Shown one piece after another: positions 63,717 through 64,000 of a stretch of 64,000 bases of DNA. The translations under genes were made by a program, and so were the position numbers. This stretch comes from Sphingobium lactosutens (GTDB lineage: Bacteria > Pseudomonadota > Alphaproteobacteria > Sphingomonadales > Sphingomonadaceae). Location of the stretch: the NCBI RefSeq assembly GCF_013393185.1, contig NZ_QJQX01000031.1, positions 1 through 64,000 of the forward strand. Direction: 5' to 3'. How positions within the stretch are numbered: position 1 is the first letter of the stretch; each line of letters begins with the position of its first letter. Under the pieces are notes generated by a model. It did no database searches. It was not told where the DNA came from and worked only from the letters and a program-made list of their open reading frames with translations.

Positions 63717-63986
63717 TCAGATGGAAAGAAGTCTCTGCGCGACCGTTTCGAGCGAGGAAATTTCCGCGTCAAGCTGATCCAGACTGACGTGGATCTGGTT
63801 GTTGCGCGGATCGCGGCACGCGAAACCGCCCGGTTCGGGCTGCTGGAAGCCCTGGATGATGAGCGCGCGGAACCGGTCGATCCGCTGCATGTCGCGCTCG
63901 ATCGCCGAAATTTCGGTCAGGGCGCTGGCATTGCGCCGGTCGCGCATCGCCACCATCGTGCGCAATTCGGTCATCAGCTTGGTCAT
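63717..63986 (-). CDS. Hypothetical helical protein, start near window edge
   Basis: 89 aa from the ATG at 63986, but the frame is still open to the right edge, so the true start may lie outside. The chain is helical and rich in Arg and Ile (ALTEISAIERDMQRIDRFRAL, QLDAEISSLETVAQRLLSI). No family is recognised. Confidence 0.45.
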   Translation of the reverse strand: MTKLMTELRTMVAMRDRRNASALTEISAIERDMQRIDRFRALIIQGFQQPEPGGFACRDPRNNQIHVSLDQLDAEISSLETVAQRLLSI

Positions 63987-64000
63987 GGTCGGCCGGGTGC

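Noticed and set aside
1..64000. CRISPR array
   Set aside because: No set of regularly spaced identical repeats of 25-40 bp is visible; the only repeated units are short palindromes and the 12-16 bp pairs listed.

Overview
The window is chromosomal DNA from a sphingomonad alphaproteobacterium (Sphingobium/Sphingomonas type). The evidence is a SciP-type CtrA regulator, a RibBX fusion, COQ9, a yacG / RNase E/G-like / maf / infA block, MucR-type regulators, DUF5818- and DUF6961-like small proteins, and high-GC coding with many antisense shadow ORFs. No database search was possible, so product names rest on motifs, length and context.

Positions 1 to about 20.8 kb are the integrase-proximal part of a genomic island inserted at the 3' end of tRNA-Phe(GAA) (20823-20898). 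A tyrosine integrase (19454-20668) lies next to the tRNA, and the island runs off the left edge, where it carries the end of an IS66 element. Cargo, left to right: a three-gene operon of an ATP-grasp-like protein, a 742-aa membrane protein and a small membrane protein; an HD dGTPase; a DUF3883 putative nuclease; a small-gene cluster with a MucR regulator and an Excalibur protein; a methyltransferase-HNH fusion; a tightly overlapping five-gene operon (membrane protein, GNAT, ASCH, PIN-GNAT-PUA-like fusion, P-loop kinase); two tiny genes diverging from a canonical LexA box (GTTC-N7-GTTC); and an Xre/RES toxin-antitoxin pair followed by a DEDDh exonuclease. This content looks like anti-phage or conflict cargo. 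The five-gene operon is the best candidate for an undescribed system.

From 20.9 kb to the right edge the content is ordinary chromosome. 20.9-23.0 kb: yacG, RNase E/G-like, maf, infA. 23-31.4 kb: biotin genes bioA and bioF-bioD, around an OmpA-like lipoprotein, a CPA-type antiporter, a DUF4168 protein and an M13 peptidase. 31.6-37.9 kb: DUF2490 protein, S9 peptidase, GAF-GGDEF cyclase, H+-pyrophosphatase. 38-41.6 kb: hisG-hisD-nusB-thiL. 42-44.9 kb: mnmA, sciP and two GlsB-type membrane proteins. 45-49.6 kb: RND efflux pair. 49.7-53.2 kb: DUF445 protein, EF-hand protein, TonB-like protein. 53.2-56.6 kb: riboflavin cluster ribD-ribE-ribBX-ribH. 56.8-59.6 kb: Old Yellow Enzyme, EamA transporter, COQ9. 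59.6-64 kb: feoAB, ssb, galU.

The strongest regulatory signals are the LexA box at 16832-16846, a large inverted repeat (54846-54879) in front of an HTH-containing RibBX that may repress its own gene, and a 51-bp palindrome (19384-19434) between the integrase and the toxin-antitoxin operon.
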